Shown: piece by piece, positions 22,733 through 31,199 of the stretch
Numbering within the stretch: the first letter of the stretch is position 1
How the letters are laid out: every line of letters begins with the position of its first letter
Assembly (NCBI RefSeq): GCF_002532045.1
Contig: NZ_NWTG01000004.1
Coordinates: 416,300 to 480,299 of the forward strand
DNA length: 64,000 nt
Source of the DNA: Bradyrhizobium sp. C9
GTDB lineage: Bacteria > Pseudomonadota > Alphaproteobacteria > Rhizobiales > Xanthobacteraceae
Direction of reading: 5' to 3'
Notes under the pieces: model-generated
What the model was told of the DNA's origin: nothing
Seen by the model: the letters and a program-made list of their open reading frames with translations, nothing else
Databases searched by the model: none
Translations under genes and position numbers: made by a program

Positions 22733-22900
22733 ATGTCCATCACACAGTCACTCCTGGTCCTTGAACAGCCACTAAAGACCACCATGGCGAAGTGGTGGGA
22801 GCTGCTCGACAAAGCCCGCGATCCCTACCGGCCGGAGCGCTACTACATGCGTGGCCCGGGCCCGAAATGGCGCGCCAAGCATGGCAACGACGCCTTGTAG
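22733..22900 (+). CDS. hypothetical 55-residue protein
   Basis: A 55-residue frame starting MSITQSLLVLEQPLK, with a Trp-containing helix (AKWWELLDKARDPYRPERY) and a basic end. GAGAGGTCGCC precedes the ATG and the gene begins 9 bases after the DUF6894-like gene, so translation is likely. No domain is recognised. Confidence 0.6.
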   Translation: MSITQSLLVLEQPLKTTMAKWWELLDKARDPYRPERYYMRGPGPKWRAKHGNDAL

Positions 22901-23094
22901 ATTGGAGCCTTGTCCGGCTTTTCCCCGGAGCATCCAGGCTTGCGCGGCGCGATCGATGTTGACGATGTTCGCGATTACGGGTGCGACACGACAATCCAGC
23001 GGCAAATCAGTGCTTCCGTCGTCGGGCCAATTGCCGTGGGAATGCGAACTTACATCCTCGTTGCTGTTTGACGATTGAATCCGAAAGCCAGCCT

Positions 23095-23180
23095 CGTCAT
23101 TGCGAGAAGTTGCGCGACGAAGCGATCCATCGCTCCGCGCATGCGGAACCGTGGAGCGCTTCGCCTCGCTCGCAATGATG
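23095..23180. repeat. intergenic inverted repeat (CGTCATTGCGAG type)
   Basis: CGTCATTGCGAG (23095-23106) is matched by CTCGCAATGATG (23169-23180), giving a long imperfect hairpin with GAAGCGATCCA inside. Such elements are common extragenic palindromes in many proteobacteria. It lies between a small gene and the SDR gene in an otherwise empty 359-base gap (22901-23259). Confidence 0.65.
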
Positions 23181-23259
23181 CACCAAACGAGGGCTGTAGA
23201 CGGGGCAAGCCGTCAGCCGCGCCTCTATCATCCACGCAGCGTGGACGATGTGGCTCCGC

Positions 23260-24069
23260 TCAGGGCTGCCGCACCACGCCGCCGGCGTTCATGCCGCCGT
23301 CGATCACGAGCTCGGTGCCGGTGACGTAGCGCGACGCGTCGGAGGCGAGATAGAGCACGCCCTGCGCGATCTCGATCGCCTGGCCGGCGCGGCCGAGCGG
23401 CGTTGCGAACCTTGCGCGCTCCTCCGGATCGATCGGTGCGTTCTGGCCGGCGCCCGTCGCGCCGGTCGGGATCTTGCCCCAGATCGGCGTGTCGATGATG
23501 CCGGGATGCACCGAGTTGACGCGGATGCCGTCGTTCAGCTGCGCGCATTCCATCGCGATCGACTTGGCGAACAGCCGCACCGCGCCCTTGGTCGCGCTGT
23601 AGCCGGAGAGCGTCGCCGCGCCGCGCAGGCCGGCCAGCGACGACATCATGATGATCGAGCCGCCGCCAGTCTTGCGCATCAGCGGCAGCGAATGCTTCAC
23701 CGACAGGAATACGCCATCGATATTGATCGCGGTCTGGCGCCGCCAGTCCGCGAGCGACATCTCGACGATCGAAGGCGCTCCGATGCCGATGCCGGCGTTG
23801 GAGACCATGATATCGAGGCGGCCGTAGCGCTTGCCGATCTCGGCGACAACCTCGATCCAGCGCTCCTCGCTGGTGACATCCTGCGGCAGGAAAACCACCT
23901 CGCGACCGGCTTTCTTGAGCCGCGCAGCGAGCTCGGGTCCCCTCAACTCGTCGATGTCGGTCGCAACAACCGTCGCGCCTTCCTGCGCGAACAATTCGAC
24001 GATCGCCTCGCCGATACCCGATGCGCCGCCGGTCACCAGCGCGACCTTGCCTTCAACCTGTCCTGCCAT
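23260..24069 (-). CDS. short-chain dehydrogenase/reductase
   Basis: A 269-residue classical SDR. The NAD(P) motif TGGASGIG is at 14-21, the NAG motif in VSNAGIG, and the catalytic Ser-Tyr-Lys in SSLAGLRGAATLSGYSATKGA. DVT and Asp at the end of the second strand (ATDIDEL) favour NAD over NADP. It oxidises or reduces an alcohol or ketone of unknown identity. ATG 24069 has GGGAG upstream; an in-frame GTG at 24075 is the alternative. It is the last gene of the leftward cluster, 18 bases after recJ. Confidence 0.88.
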   Translation of the reverse strand: MAGQVEGKVALVTGGASGIGEAIVELFAQEGATVVATDIDELRGPELAARLKKAGREVVFLPQDVTSEERWIEVVAEIGKRYGRLDIMVSNAGIGIGAPSIVEMSLADWRRQTAINIDGVFLSVKHSLPLMRKTGGGSIIMMSSLAGLRGAATLSGYSATKGAVRLFAKSIAMECAQLNDGIRVNSVHPGIIDTPIWGKIPTGATGAGQNAPIDPEERARFATPLGRAGQAIEIAQGVLYLASDASRYVTGTELVIDGGMNAGGVVRQP

Positions 24070-24087
24070 GTCCACTCCCGACGTTTC

Positions 24088-25929
24088 TTATCTGATCACC
24101 GCCGGGCCCTGATCCGGTACCGCGACGTCGAGCACACGGAATTGCACACGTTCGGTGCCTTGCCAACGGTCGACTGCAAGAGAGCCCGCCACGTGCAATT
24201 GCTGGCCACGATTTTGCGTCAAGGCGCTGCCGAGCTTCTGTCCGACCGAACGGAATGCGATACCGTTGACGATGGAACCGTCGCCGGACTTGAAGCGCAG
24301 CCGCAGATGCGCCTGCCCGACCTCGTCGGCATAGACCAGCTGATGCGACGGCAGCGCGATCACCGGCTCCGGATTGGCGGCACCGAACGGACCTGCGCGA
24401 TTGAGCGTCGCGGCGAATTCCGGCGTTACCGCGCGCGCGGTGACGGCGCCGTCGATGAACAGCTCGTTCTCGTGCCGCGAGTTGGCGACGTCGTCGGCCA
24501 GCGCGCTTTCCATGTAGGCGCGGAATTCAGCGAGCTTCTCCTTGCGCAGCGTGACGCCGGCGGCCATCGCGTGCCCACCGCCTTTCATCAGCAGACCATC
24601 ATGCACCGCCTGGCGCACGGCCTTGCCGATATCGACGCCGCCGATCGAGCGGCCCGATCCGGTGCCGATGCCGCCAGGCTCGAGCGCGATCGCAAAGGCC
24701 GGCCGCGCGAACTTCTCCTTGAGCCGTGCCGCGACCAGCCCGACCACGCCGGGATGCCAGCCTTCCGCCGCGGTGACGATGACCGCGCCCTTGTCCTCGA
24801 GCCCGAGCGAGGCCAGCGCCTCGGCTTCGGCCTGCGCCTCGGCCGCCTGCTCGATCACCCGCCGCTCGGCATTGAGGCGATCGAGCTCGGCCGCGATCCG
24901 CGCGGCCTCCGAGACATCGCCTTCGAGCAGCAGTCGCACGCCGAGATCGGCGCGCCCGATGCGGCCGCCGGCATTGATGCGTGGGCCCAGCATGAAGCCG
25001 AGATGCCAGGCCTCCGGCGGGCCATTGAGCCGCGCCACATCCATCAGCGCGGTATGGCCGACATGGTCGCGGCGGCGCATCGCGATCAGGCCCTTGGCGA
25101 CGAAGGCGCGGTTGAGCCCGATCAGGGGCGCGACGTCGGCGACAGTGCCGAGCGCGACGTGATGCAGCACGCTGAGCAGGTCGGGCTCCGGCATCTCGCG
25201 GGTCCAGAAGCCGCGCTGGCGCAGCTCGCGGTTCACCGCCACCAACGTCACGAACACCAGGCCGACGGCCGCGAGATGGCCGAGCCCGGAGAGATCGTCG
25301 GGCCGGTTCGGATTGACCAGCGCGTCGACCTCCGGCAACTCGTCGCCGGTCTGGTGATGATCGATCACCACCACCGACATGCCGAGCTTCTTGGCTTCCG
25401 CCAGCGGCTCGATGCTGGTGGTGCCGCAATCGACCGTGACGAGCAGCGTCGCGCCCTTCGCCGCCAGGGCGCGGACGGCGTCGACGTTGGGTCCGTAGCC
25501 TTCGAAGATGCGATCGGGAATGTGGATCAGCGGATCCAGCCCGCAATGGCGCAGATGCCAGGTCAGCAGCGCCGCCGAGGTCGCGCCGTCGACGTCGTAG
25601 TCACCGAAGATCGCGACCTTCTCGCCGCGCACCGCGGCATCCGCGATGCGCTTGGCGGCATGCTCCATCTCGGTGACCGTGTACGGGTCCGGCATCAGCT
25701 TGCGGATGGTCGGGTCGAGGAAATCAGGTACCTCGTCGATCGCGACATCGCGCCCCGCCAGCACGCGCGCCAACATCTCCGGCAGATTGTGCCGCTGCAC
25801 GATCGCCAGCGCCCGCGCCGCCCCGCGCGCATCCAGCCGGTCGCGCCAGAGCTTTCCGGTCAGCGACCGCGCCACGCCGAGGAACGCCTGTGGCGCCTCA
25901 ACGGGCAGTGCGGATGCGTGCAGCGTCAT
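24088..25929 (-). CDS. recJ: single-stranded-DNA-specific exonuclease RecJ
   Basis: A 613-residue RecJ, a 5'-3' exonuclease for single-stranded DNA in recombination and repair. The DHH superfamily motifs are GDYDVDG (109-115), VTVDCGT and VVIDHHQTG (DHH at 190-192); the DHHA1 motif GGGHAMAAG is visible toward the middle, followed by an OB-like C-terminal domain ending in the DNA-binding strands. ATG 25929 is chosen for its match to the family start. It follows the HAD hydrolase gene by 55 bases on the same strand. Confidence 0.95.
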   Translation of the reverse strand: MTLHASALPVEAPQAFLGVARSLTGKLWRDRLDARGAARALAIVQRHNLPEMLARVLAGRDVAIDEVPDFLDPTIRKLMPDPYTVTEMEHAAKRIADAAVRGEKVAIFGDYDVDGATSAALLTWHLRHCGLDPLIHIPDRIFEGYGPNVDAVRALAAKGATLLVTVDCGTTSIEPLAEAKKLGMSVVVIDHHQTGDELPEVDALVNPNRPDDLSGLGHLAAVGLVFVTLVAVNRELRQRGFWTREMPEPDLLSVLHHVALGTVADVAPLIGLNRAFVAKGLIAMRRRDHVGHTALMDVARLNGPPEAWHLGFMLGPRINAGGRIGRADLGVRLLLEGDVSEAARIAAELDRLNAERRVIEQAAEAQAEAEALASLGLEDKGAVIVTAAEGWHPGVVGLVAARLKEKFARPAFAIALEPGGIGTGSGRSIGGVDIGKAVRQAVHDGLLMKGGGHAMAAGVTLRKEKLAEFRAYMESALADDVANSRHENELFIDGAVTARAVTPEFAATLNRAGPFGAANPEPVIALPSHQLVYADEVGQAHLRLRFKSGDGSIVNGIAFRSVGQKLGSALTQNRGQQLHVAGSLAVDRWQGTERVQFRVLDVAVPDQGPAVIR

Positions 25930-25984
25930 GATTCCCTTCCAATCAAGCGGGAATCGTAGCGCCTCAGTGAATCCCAAGCCAGTT

Positions 25985-26704
25985 CTAGCAGCCCATCCGG
26001 GTGGCGATTTCCCCGAAATCCTTGGCCACGATGTCCCAGCTGCCGGTGGCCTCGAAATCGACCTTCTGCAATGGGCCGTACTCGGTCGGCCGCGCCACGA
26101 ACGCCGTCTTCAGGCCGTGCTTCTGCGCGTGCTTGAGATCGTAGTTGTGGGCGGCAACCATCATCACTTGCTCCGGCGGCAGACAGAGCAGCTTTGCCGC
26201 ACCGAGATAGGTTTCCGGATCGGGCTTGTAGTGCTCGAACAGCTCGGCCGACATCACGAGATCCCAGGGGAGCCCTGCGAACTTCGCCATGTTGGTGAGC
26301 AGCGCGACGTTGCCGTTCGACAGCGGCGAGATGATGTATTTGGTCTTCAGCCGGGTCAGGCCGGCGACGCTGTCGGGCCAGCCGTGCAGGCGATGCCAGC
26401 CCAGCGTCAGATGGTGCAAATCGGCCTCGGTGAGGCCCTTGATGTCGAATTGTGCGACCAGCTTCTCAAGCGAGCGGCGGTGCAGGACGTCGAGGATGAC
26501 ATAGCCGTTCTGCGGGTTCTTGCGCACCTCGTCCATCGAGGCCGTGTAGACCGCGCGCCAGCCATCGACCAGCGCGGTCCAGTCGGCCTTGATACCACGC
26601 GTCTCACCCCATTTGGTGAAGTCGTTGATCAGGCTGGTGCGCCAGTCGACCACGGTTCCGAACACGTCGAACACCAGTGCCTTGACGCCGGAAAGATCGG
26701 ACAT
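25985..26704 (-). CDS. haloacid dehalogenase type II family hydrolase
   Basis: A 239-residue HAD hydrolase of the (S)-2-haloacid dehalogenase type. The nucleophile is Asp13 in LVFDVFGTVVDW, motif 2 is SPLSNGN, the motif 3 Lys lies in EHYKPDPETY, and VMMVAAHNYDLKHA follows where the acidic motif 4 sits. Such enzymes release halide from 2-haloalkanoates, though many relatives act on other substrates. AGGGAG lies upstream of the ATG. It is in the middle of a housekeeping cluster, which gives no hint of the substrate. Confidence 0.88.
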   Translation of the reverse strand: MSDLSGVKALVFDVFGTVVDWRTSLINDFTKWGETRGIKADWTALVDGWRAVYTASMDEVRKNPQNGYVILDVLHRRSLEKLVAQFDIKGLTEADLHHLTLGWHRLHGWPDSVAGLTRLKTKYIISPLSNGNVALLTNMAKFAGLPWDLVMSAELFEHYKPDPETYLGAAKLLCLPPEQVMMVAAHNYDLKHAQKHGLKTAFVARPTEYGPLQKVDFEATGSWDIVAKDFGEIATRMGC

Positions 26705-26734
26705 GTTCGTCTCCCTTTGTTGTTCTAGTTGGTT

Positions 26735-26776
26735 CGTCATTCCGGGCCGAAGCGAAGCGTCGAGCCCGGAATGACG
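26735..26776. repeat. 13-bp perfect intergenic inverted repeat
   Basis: CGTCATTCCGGGC (26735-26747) pairs perfectly with GCCCGGAATGACG (26764-26776), enclosing a 16-base loop containing GAAGCGAAGC. It fills the 93-base gap between glpX and the HAD gene. It is a common extragenic palindrome type and could also act as a transcription barrier. Confidence 0.75.
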
Positions 26777-26797
26777 GAGATCGTAGTCTGCCTTTGG

Positions 26798-27796
26798 TTA
26801 GTCGAGGTGGAACTTCTCCAGCTGGCGGTGCTCGGCCTTGATGTAGCGCACGGTGCCGGTGACGGAGCGCATCACGACCGTCTCGGTCTCGATCACGTCC
26901 TTCTTGAACTTCACGCCGGTCAGCAGCGAGCCGGTGGTGACGCCGGTGGCGGCGAACAGGCAGTCGCCCTTGGCCATGTCCTCGATGCCGTAGATCATCT
27001 TCGGATCGAGGACGCCCATCTTGTGGGCGCGCTCGCGCTTCTCCTCGGTGTCGAGGATCAGGCGACACTGCATCTGGCCGCCGATGCAGCGCAGCGCGAC
27101 CGCCGCCAGCACGCCTTCGGGCGCGCCGCCGGTGCCGATATACATGTCGACGCCGGTCTCATCGGGCTTGGCGCAGTGAATGACGCCGGCGACGTCGCCG
27201 TCGGTGATCAGCTGCACGGCAGCGCCGGTCGAGCGCACGCTGTTGATGATGTCGGCATGGCGCGGACGGTCGAGCACGAGCACATTGATGGCGGTGGGAT
27301 CGACACCCTTGGCCTTGGCGAGCCGGCGGACGTTGTCGGCCGGCGGCGCGTCGAGCTCGATCACGTTCTTGGCGTAGCCCGGACCGATCGCGATCTTCTG
27401 CATGTAGACGTCGGGGGCGTGCAGCAGCGTGCCGCCGTCGGCCATCGCCATGGTGGCGATCGAGCCGGGCATGTTCTTGGCGCACAGCGTGGTGCCTTCG
27501 AGCGGATCAACCGCGATGTCGACCTTGGGGCCGGCATTGAGGCCGACCTTCTCGCCGATGAACAGCATCGGCGCCTCGTCGCGCTCGCCCTCGCCGATCA
27601 CGACCGTGCCCTCGATCGGCAGCTTGTTGAGCTCGCGCCGCATCGCGTCGACCGCGGCCTTGTCGGCGGCCTTCTCCTGGCCGTGGCCGCGCAGCCGCGC
27701 GGCCGACACCGCCGCGCGCTCCGTCACGCGCACGATTTCGAGCGTCAGGATGCGCTCGAGCAGCATCTGCGGCGGAACGGAAATATGGGTCGACAT
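26798..27796 (-). CDS. glpX: fructose-1,6-bisphosphatase class II (GlpX)
   Basis: A 332-residue class II fructose-1,6-bisphosphatase, which hydrolyses fructose 1,6-bisphosphate to fructose 6-phosphate in gluconeogenesis and, in autotrophs, in the Calvin cycle. IGEGERDEAPML and VDPLEGTT (metal and phosphate binding) and YIGTGGAPEGVLAAVAL are the family signatures. AAGGAG precedes the ATG. It lies 80 bases after hom on the same strand, as it does in many Rhizobiales. Confidence 0.94.
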   Translation of the reverse strand: MSTHISVPPQMLLERILTLEIVRVTERAAVSAARLRGHGQEKAADKAAVDAMRRELNKLPIEGTVVIGEGERDEAPMLFIGEKVGLNAGPKVDIAVDPLEGTTLCAKNMPGSIATMAMADGGTLLHAPDVYMQKIAIGPGYAKNVIELDAPPADNVRRLAKAKGVDPTAINVLVLDRPRHADIINSVRSTGAAVQLITDGDVAGVIHCAKPDETGVDMYIGTGGAPEGVLAAVALRCIGGQMQCRLILDTEEKRERAHKMGVLDPKMIYGIEDMAKGDCLFAATGVTTGSLLTGVKFKKDVIETETVVMRSVTGTVRYIKAEHRQLEKFHLD

Positions 27797-27876
27797 CGGC
27801 GTACTCCTTAAAGCCTCGGGGACAGGCCAGCCTGCCCGCATCAATCGTCTCACGCCCGACCCGTTCAGGCCATGCG

Positions 27877-29196
27877 CTAGTTCTTCTCGATCCGGATCAC
27901 CTGCGGCCGGCCGCTGATGACCTTATCGCGCTGCACTGCGGCCAGCGCACGATGCACCGCATCCTCGCTGGTCGCATAGGTAATCAGAATGACCGGGACC
28001 GGTGAAGGTTTTTTGGCCGCACCGTTCACATCGACGCCATCCGGATGCCGTTGCACGATGGACTCCAGAGATATCTTCTGTTCCGCGAGCCGGGTGGCGA
28101 TTGTTGCGGCAGTGCCTGCAAGATCGCGCGCCATCAGGCGGATATAGTAACCACCCTCATGGCGTTCCATCGGCGCCTTGGTGGTGTTGCGCAACCGCTC
28201 CACCGGACGCCCGAACGGCTTGGCGCGGATGCCGCGGGCGACATCGGCGATGTCGGCGACCACGGCCGAGGCGGTTGCGCCGCCGCCGGCGCCGGGGCCG
28301 ACCAGCGTGATCGGCGGAATCCCCTCGCCGTCGATCGCGACGGCATTGGTGACGCCCATCACCTGCGCGATCGAGGATGATTTCGGCACCATGGTCGGGT
28401 GCACGCGCTGCTCGATGCCCTTTGCCGTGCGCACGGCAACGCCGAGCAGTTTTACGCGATAGCCGAGTTCCGCGGCGGCCTTGAGGTCCTCCGGCGTGAT
28501 CGAGGAGATACCTTCGACATAGACCGCGCTTTCGGCAACCTTGGTTCCGAAGGCGAGGCTCGCCAGGATCGCAAGCTTCTGCGCGGTGTCGTGACCATCG
28601 ACGTCGAACGACGGGTTGGCCTCGGCATAGCCGAGCCGCTGGGCGTCCTTCAGGCATTCCTCGAACGACAACCCCTCCTGCTCCATCCGGGTCAGGATGT
28701 AATTGCAGGTGCCGTTGAGGATGCCGTAGACGCGGTTGACGCTGGTGCCGGCGAGGCCCTCGCGCAGCGTCTTGATGACCGGGATCGCCGCCCCGACCGC
28801 CGCCTCGAAATTCAGCGCACCGCCGTGCTTCTCGGCCGCGGCGGCAAGCCGCAGCCCGTGCTTGGCGATCAGCGCCTTGTTGGCGGTCACGACCGACTTG
28901 CCGGCCTTCAGCGCGGTCTCGATCGCGGAGAGCGCGGGATCGCCTGCGCCGCCCATCAACTCGACGAAGCAGTCGATGTTGGGATCCTCGGCCAGCGCCT
29001 GCGGGCTCTTCGCCCATGCGATGCCGCGCAGGTCGAGGCCACGCTTCTTGGCTTTCGAGCGTGCCGTGACGGCGACGACGCGGATGCCGCGGCCGCTGCG
29101 CTCGGCCAGCGCCCGTCCTTGCGTTTCGATGAGGCGGACGACATCGGCACCGACGGTGCCGAGCCCCGCTATGCCCACGTTCAGGGGTGCAACCAT
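27877..29196 (-). CDS. hom: homoserine dehydrogenase
   Basis: A 439-residue enzyme with an N-terminal NAD(P) domain (GIAGLGTVG near residue 8), the central catalytic domain (LNGTCNYILTRMEQEG, GYAEANPSFDVDGHD) and a C-terminal ACT domain (from about 355) that usually binds threonine for feedback control. It reduces aspartate semialdehyde to homoserine, the branch to threonine and methionine. ATG 29196 opens VAPLNVGIAG. It follows the aminotransferase gene by 22 bases, an operon arrangement fitting joint amino acid metabolism. Confidence 0.95.
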   Translation of the reverse strand: MVAPLNVGIAGLGTVGADVVRLIETQGRALAERSGRGIRVVAVTARSKAKKRGLDLRGIAWAKSPQALAEDPNIDCFVELMGGAGDPALSAIETALKAGKSVVTANKALIAKHGLRLAAAAEKHGGALNFEAAVGAAIPVIKTLREGLAGTSVNRVYGILNGTCNYILTRMEQEGLSFEECLKDAQRLGYAEANPSFDVDGHDTAQKLAILASLAFGTKVAESAVYVEGISSITPEDLKAAAELGYRVKLLGVAVRTAKGIEQRVHPTMVPKSSSIAQVMGVTNAVAIDGEGIPPITLVGPGAGGGATASAVVADIADVARGIRAKPFGRPVERLRNTTKAPMERHEGGYYIRLMARDLAGTAATIATRLAEQKISLESIVQRHPDGVDVNGAAKKPSPVPVILITYATSEDAVHRALAAVQRDKVISGRPQVIRIEKN

Positions 29197-29218
29197 GAGA
29201 TAAAGCAACCTGGAAGGA

Positions 29219-30439
29219 TTAGCGTCGGTTGGCGAGAGGAACGACGTTGTGCAACGTTTCGATGCCGCTTTCAAGGAAGCGGCGCACGCCGCGCGCGGCC
29301 TGCCGGATGCGCTGCTCGTTCTCCACCATCGCGATGCGGACATAGCCTTCGCCATGCTCGCCGAACGCAACGCCGGGCGACACCACGACGCCGGATTTCT
29401 CCACCATCAGGGTCGCGAACTGCATGCTGCCGACCGCCTCGAACGCCTTGGGTAGCGGCGCCCAAGCGAACATCGAGGCCTGCGGCGGCGGAATGTCCCA
29501 GCCGGCGCGGCCAAACGACTCGACCAGCGCGTCGCGGCGCTTGCGGTAGGTGTCGCGCATCTCGCGGATGCAATCGTCGGGGCCGTTCAGCGCGGCGGTC
29601 GCCGCCACCTGGACCGGCGTGAAGGCGCCGTAGTCGAGATAGGATTTGACCCGCGCCAGTGCCGCGATGATGCGCTCATTGCCGACCGCAAAGCCCATCC
29701 GCCAGCCGGCCATCGAGAACGTCTTCGACATCGAGGTGAATTCGACGGTGACGTCGAGCGCGCCGGGGACCTGCAGCACCGACGGCGGCGGATTGTTCTC
29801 GTCGAAATAGACTTCCGCGTAGGCAAGATCGGACAGGATGAAGATGTCGTGCTTCTTCGCGAACGCGACGAGATCCTTGTAGAAGTCGAGGTCCGCGACA
29901 TAGGCGGTCGGGTTCGACGGGTAGCAGACGATCAGCGCGATCGGCTTCGGAATCGAATGCTGGATCGCCCGCTCGACCGCCTCGAAGAACTGCGGGGTCG
30001 GCTCCGACGGCACCGAGCGGATCACGCCGCCCGCCATCAGGAAACCGAACGCATGGATCGGGTAGCTCGGATTCGGGCACAGCACGACATCACCGGGCGC
30101 GGTGATCGCCTGCGCAACGTTGGCGAATCCCTCCTTCGAGCCGAGCGTCGCAACCACCTGGGTATCGGGGTTCAGCTTGACGCCGAAGCGGCGCGCATAA
30201 TAGGCGGCCTGGGCCTTGCGCAGGCCGTTGATGCCACGGGAGGCCGAGTAGCGGTCGGTCCGCGGCTTGCCCAGCGTCTCCTTGAGCTTCTCGATGACGT
30301 GGGCCGGGGTCGGCAGGTCCGGGTTCCCCATGCCCATGTCGATGATGTCGGCCCCGGCATTGCGCGCGGCCGCCTTGGCCTGGTTGACCTTCTCAAAGAC
30401 GTAAGGCGGCAGACGGCGAATGCGGTAAAAATCTTCCAT
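29219..30439 (-). CDS. PLP-dependent class I aminotransferase (AlaC/DapL-like)
   Basis: A 406-residue fold type I aminotransferase. It opens RIRRLPPYVFEKVNQAK, like E. coli AlaC, has DMGMGNPDLPTP for substrate binding, SKEGFANVAQAI, CPNPSYPIHAFG, YPSNPTAYVAD and the PLP Lys in SMSKTFSMAGWRMGF. Relatives transaminate alanine and pyruvate (AlaC) or tetrahydrodipicolinate (LL-DAP aminotransferase); the sequence is closer to AlaC to my reading. It heads the leftward cluster that continues with hom, which would fit aspartate-family or alanine metabolism. Confidence 0.9.
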   Translation of the reverse strand: MEDFYRIRRLPPYVFEKVNQAKAAARNAGADIIDMGMGNPDLPTPAHVIEKLKETLGKPRTDRYSASRGINGLRKAQAAYYARRFGVKLNPDTQVVATLGSKEGFANVAQAITAPGDVVLCPNPSYPIHAFGFLMAGGVIRSVPSEPTPQFFEAVERAIQHSIPKPIALIVCYPSNPTAYVADLDFYKDLVAFAKKHDIFILSDLAYAEVYFDENNPPPSVLQVPGALDVTVEFTSMSKTFSMAGWRMGFAVGNERIIAALARVKSYLDYGAFTPVQVAATAALNGPDDCIREMRDTYRKRRDALVESFGRAGWDIPPPQASMFAWAPLPKAFEAVGSMQFATLMVEKSGVVVSPGVAFGEHGEGYVRIAMVENEQRIRQAARGVRRFLESGIETLHNVVPLANRR

Positions 30440-30654
30440 GGGACCCTTGCTCCGACAACCGCGACGCCAGAATCGTCCCCCTTTGGTTCGCTGCTGAAGC
30501 CGGCTCGGCCTCTTACAGAAATCGCACTGAATCAATGACTTAGAGCGAATTCAGGCGCACGATCGGGGGACTGCGGCCGGATCTGCGGTTGAATTGAGTT
30601 TCTTTTAGCACGGACGCCGGGCGGCGCCAGCGCTGATCGGCCGATCTCGCGCGC

Positions 30655-30942
30655 TCACTTCCCGCTTTGGGCGGCCGTCGCGGCCTGAGCCTGGGCCTGG
30701 CGATCGCGCGCGGCAACCAGCTCCTGCTCGATCTTGGCTTGATCCGCCGGCTTGATCGTCGGATCAGCGCGATCCGGCGGAAGGTCGTGGACCGGGAGGT
30801 AGCCGTTGGCGTCCTTTTGCCGCGCCGGCGCATCGGCCGGCATGGCCATATCGGCAATCGTGCTCGAGCACCCGCTCAGCGCCAGCAACGACGCGAGCAG
30901 CGCTGCGGCCGCGAGCCCCCTGTTCATTCGATCGATCGGCAT
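30655..30942 (-). CDS. hypothetical lipoprotein
   Basis: A 95-residue protein with a lipoprotein signal: MNRGLAAAALLASLLALSGC, lipidated at Cys in LSGC followed by SST. The mature part is Ala-, Asp- and Gln-rich with a helical C-terminus (KIEQELVAARDRQAQAQ). ATG 30942 has GGGGAC upstream; ATG 30927 is the alternative. It lies 215 bases from the aminotransferase start on the same strand. Function unknown; envelope location is clear. Confidence 0.75.
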   Translation of the reverse strand: MPIDRMNRGLAAAALLASLLALSGCSSTIADMAMPADAPARQKDANGYLPVHDLPPDRADPTIKPADQAKIEQELVAARDRQAQAQAATAAQSGK

Positions 30943-31117
30943 GCGCCGAATTGTCCCCAACAAGCTAGCGCGCACGTCGCACATTGCCGACACGGGTCGC
31001 ACTGGTACGAGCCTTGCAGCGTCCCCGCTGCATTAATCCTGGCTTTAGCGGTTTCAAACCATTGTCGCCCGAAACGCTTAAAGCGTGAACACCAAAAGCG
31101 ACCCCTGAGGCTTCAAT

Positions 31118-31174
31118 ATGACGGAACAAAGATTTTTTTATCGCACCGCAACAGAGCGAAACATCGGCTTTTGA
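31118..31174 (+). CDS. short reading frame upstream of phaC
   Basis: An 18-codon frame begins ATG at 31118 with TGAGG 8 bases upstream, encodes a basic, aromatic peptide (MTEQRFFYRTATERNIGF) and stops 25 bases before the phaC ATG. It includes a T7 run at its Phe codons. It may be an upstream reading frame that tunes phaC translation, or a short protein of its own. Evidence is limited to the ribosome binding site and position. Confidence 0.35.
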   Translation: MTEQRFFYRTATERNIGF

Positions 31175-31199
31175 CTGATTTCCGCTACCGCACCGCGCG

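Noticed and set aside
23248..25959. Long open frame on the plus strand opposite the SDR and recJ genes
   Set aside because: Both minus-strand genes have strong domain matches; long antisense frames are common in high-GC DNA and this one has a His/Asp/Arg-rich composition with no recognisable motif.
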